NCBI GenBank assembly: GCA_964599915.1
Contig: CAZRHR010000099.1
Coordinates: forward strand, 1 to 7,169
From: CAZRHR01 sp964599915
GTDB taxonomy: Bacteria > Bacteroidota > Bacteroidia > CAIKAF01
Direction: 5' to 3'
DNA: 7,169 bases
Position numbers and translations under genes: made by a program. The stretch's first letter is position 1; every line of letters begins with the position of its first letter. Below are positions 6,965-7,169 of this stretch, one piece after another. The notes under the pieces were generated by a model. That model was not told the DNA's origin. It did no database searches and saw only the letters and a list, made by a program, of their open reading frames with translations.

Positions 6965-7169
6965 ATGATTTTAGATACCCTTAGCCACTGGCATCAGTAC
7001 CAAATGGATGTTCTTCCGGGATTGTCCTCCGCTTTTACTTGGCTCGAAGAGACCGATTTACAACAGATTAAGCCCGGACGTTATCCCATAGATGGGGATC
7101 ATATTTTTGCTTTGGTATCCGATTATCAAACCAAAGATGGAGACGAAGGAAAGTGGGAAGCCCACGAAG
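6965..7169 (+). CDS. YhcH/YjgK/YiaL family (DUF386, EbgC-like) protein, 3' end cut by window edge
   Basis: The first 68 codons are present; the family is about 150 residues, so roughly half is missing. I recognise it from MILDTLSHW at the N-terminus, then TDL..IKPGRYPIDGDHIFALV (30-51), YQTK (54-57) and the conserved EAH (66-68). These are small cupin-like proteins that include the E. coli beta-galactosidase beta subunit EbgC and YhcH of sialic-acid clusters. They are thought to bind a metal and handle sugars or act as anomerase-like accessories, but the exact reaction is not settled. The ATG lies 7 bp after the transketolase stop, so the two genes are probably cotranscribed, which supports a role in sugar metabolism. 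No Shine-Dalgarno is present. Confidence 0.9.
   Translation, partial: MILDTLSHWHQYQMDVLPGLSSAFTWLEETDLQQIKPGRYPIDGDHIFALVSDYQTKDGDEGKWEAHE

Overview
The window looks like chromosomal DNA from a member of the Bacteroidota. Two genes encode secreted proteins with a C-terminal type IX secretion (T9SS) sorting domain, which is essentially restricted to that phylum. Gene starts lack Shine-Dalgarno sequences and some follow A-rich stretches. One intergenic gap carries a match to the Bacteroidota promoter pattern TTG-N17-23-TAnnTTTG. Genus and species cannot be told from the sequence. There are no rRNA or tRNA genes, CRISPR arrays, transposases or phage genes in view.

Left part (1-2891, minus strand): a large secreted subtilisin-like serine protease (family S8), open from a GTG start to the window edge. 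It lacks only the last part of its sorting domain. It reads: signal peptide, propeptide, protease domain with an intact D/H/S triad, PKD-like domain, jelly-roll (choice-of-anchor/MAM-like) domain, second PKD-like domain, Ig-like segment, and the start of a T9SS type A sorting domain. Many short plus-strand ORFs opposite it are shadows.

Centre: a 326-bp AT-rich gap (2892-3217) separates it from a divergently transcribed second T9SS cargo gene (3218-5131). That protein is Omp28-like with a thioredoxin-type CGPC motif, a beta-sandwich stretch, a jelly-roll domain resembling the one in the protease, and a complete sorting domain. A strong intrinsic terminator (5152-5182) follows it.

Right part, all plus strand: an integral membrane steroid 5-alpha-reductase-like protein (5183-5920) begins directly after the terminator T-run. 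A weak hairpin plus T-run overlaps its stop codon and is followed by a good Bacteroidota promoter (5940-5972). Then come the C-terminal half of a split transketolase (5992-6957) and, 7 bp later, the start of a YhcH/YjgK/YiaL (DUF386, EbgC-like) gene that runs off the edge. The last two look like an operon in sugar metabolism. The transketolase N-terminal half is not in its usual place just upstream.

The two secreted proteins probably act outside the cell or on its surface, while the right-hand genes are housekeeping or metabolic. I see no evidence for a new multi-gene system. The items most worth a second look are the orphan transketolase half, the bacterial SRD5A homologue behind a terminator, and the extracellular thioredoxin-like T9SS cargo.
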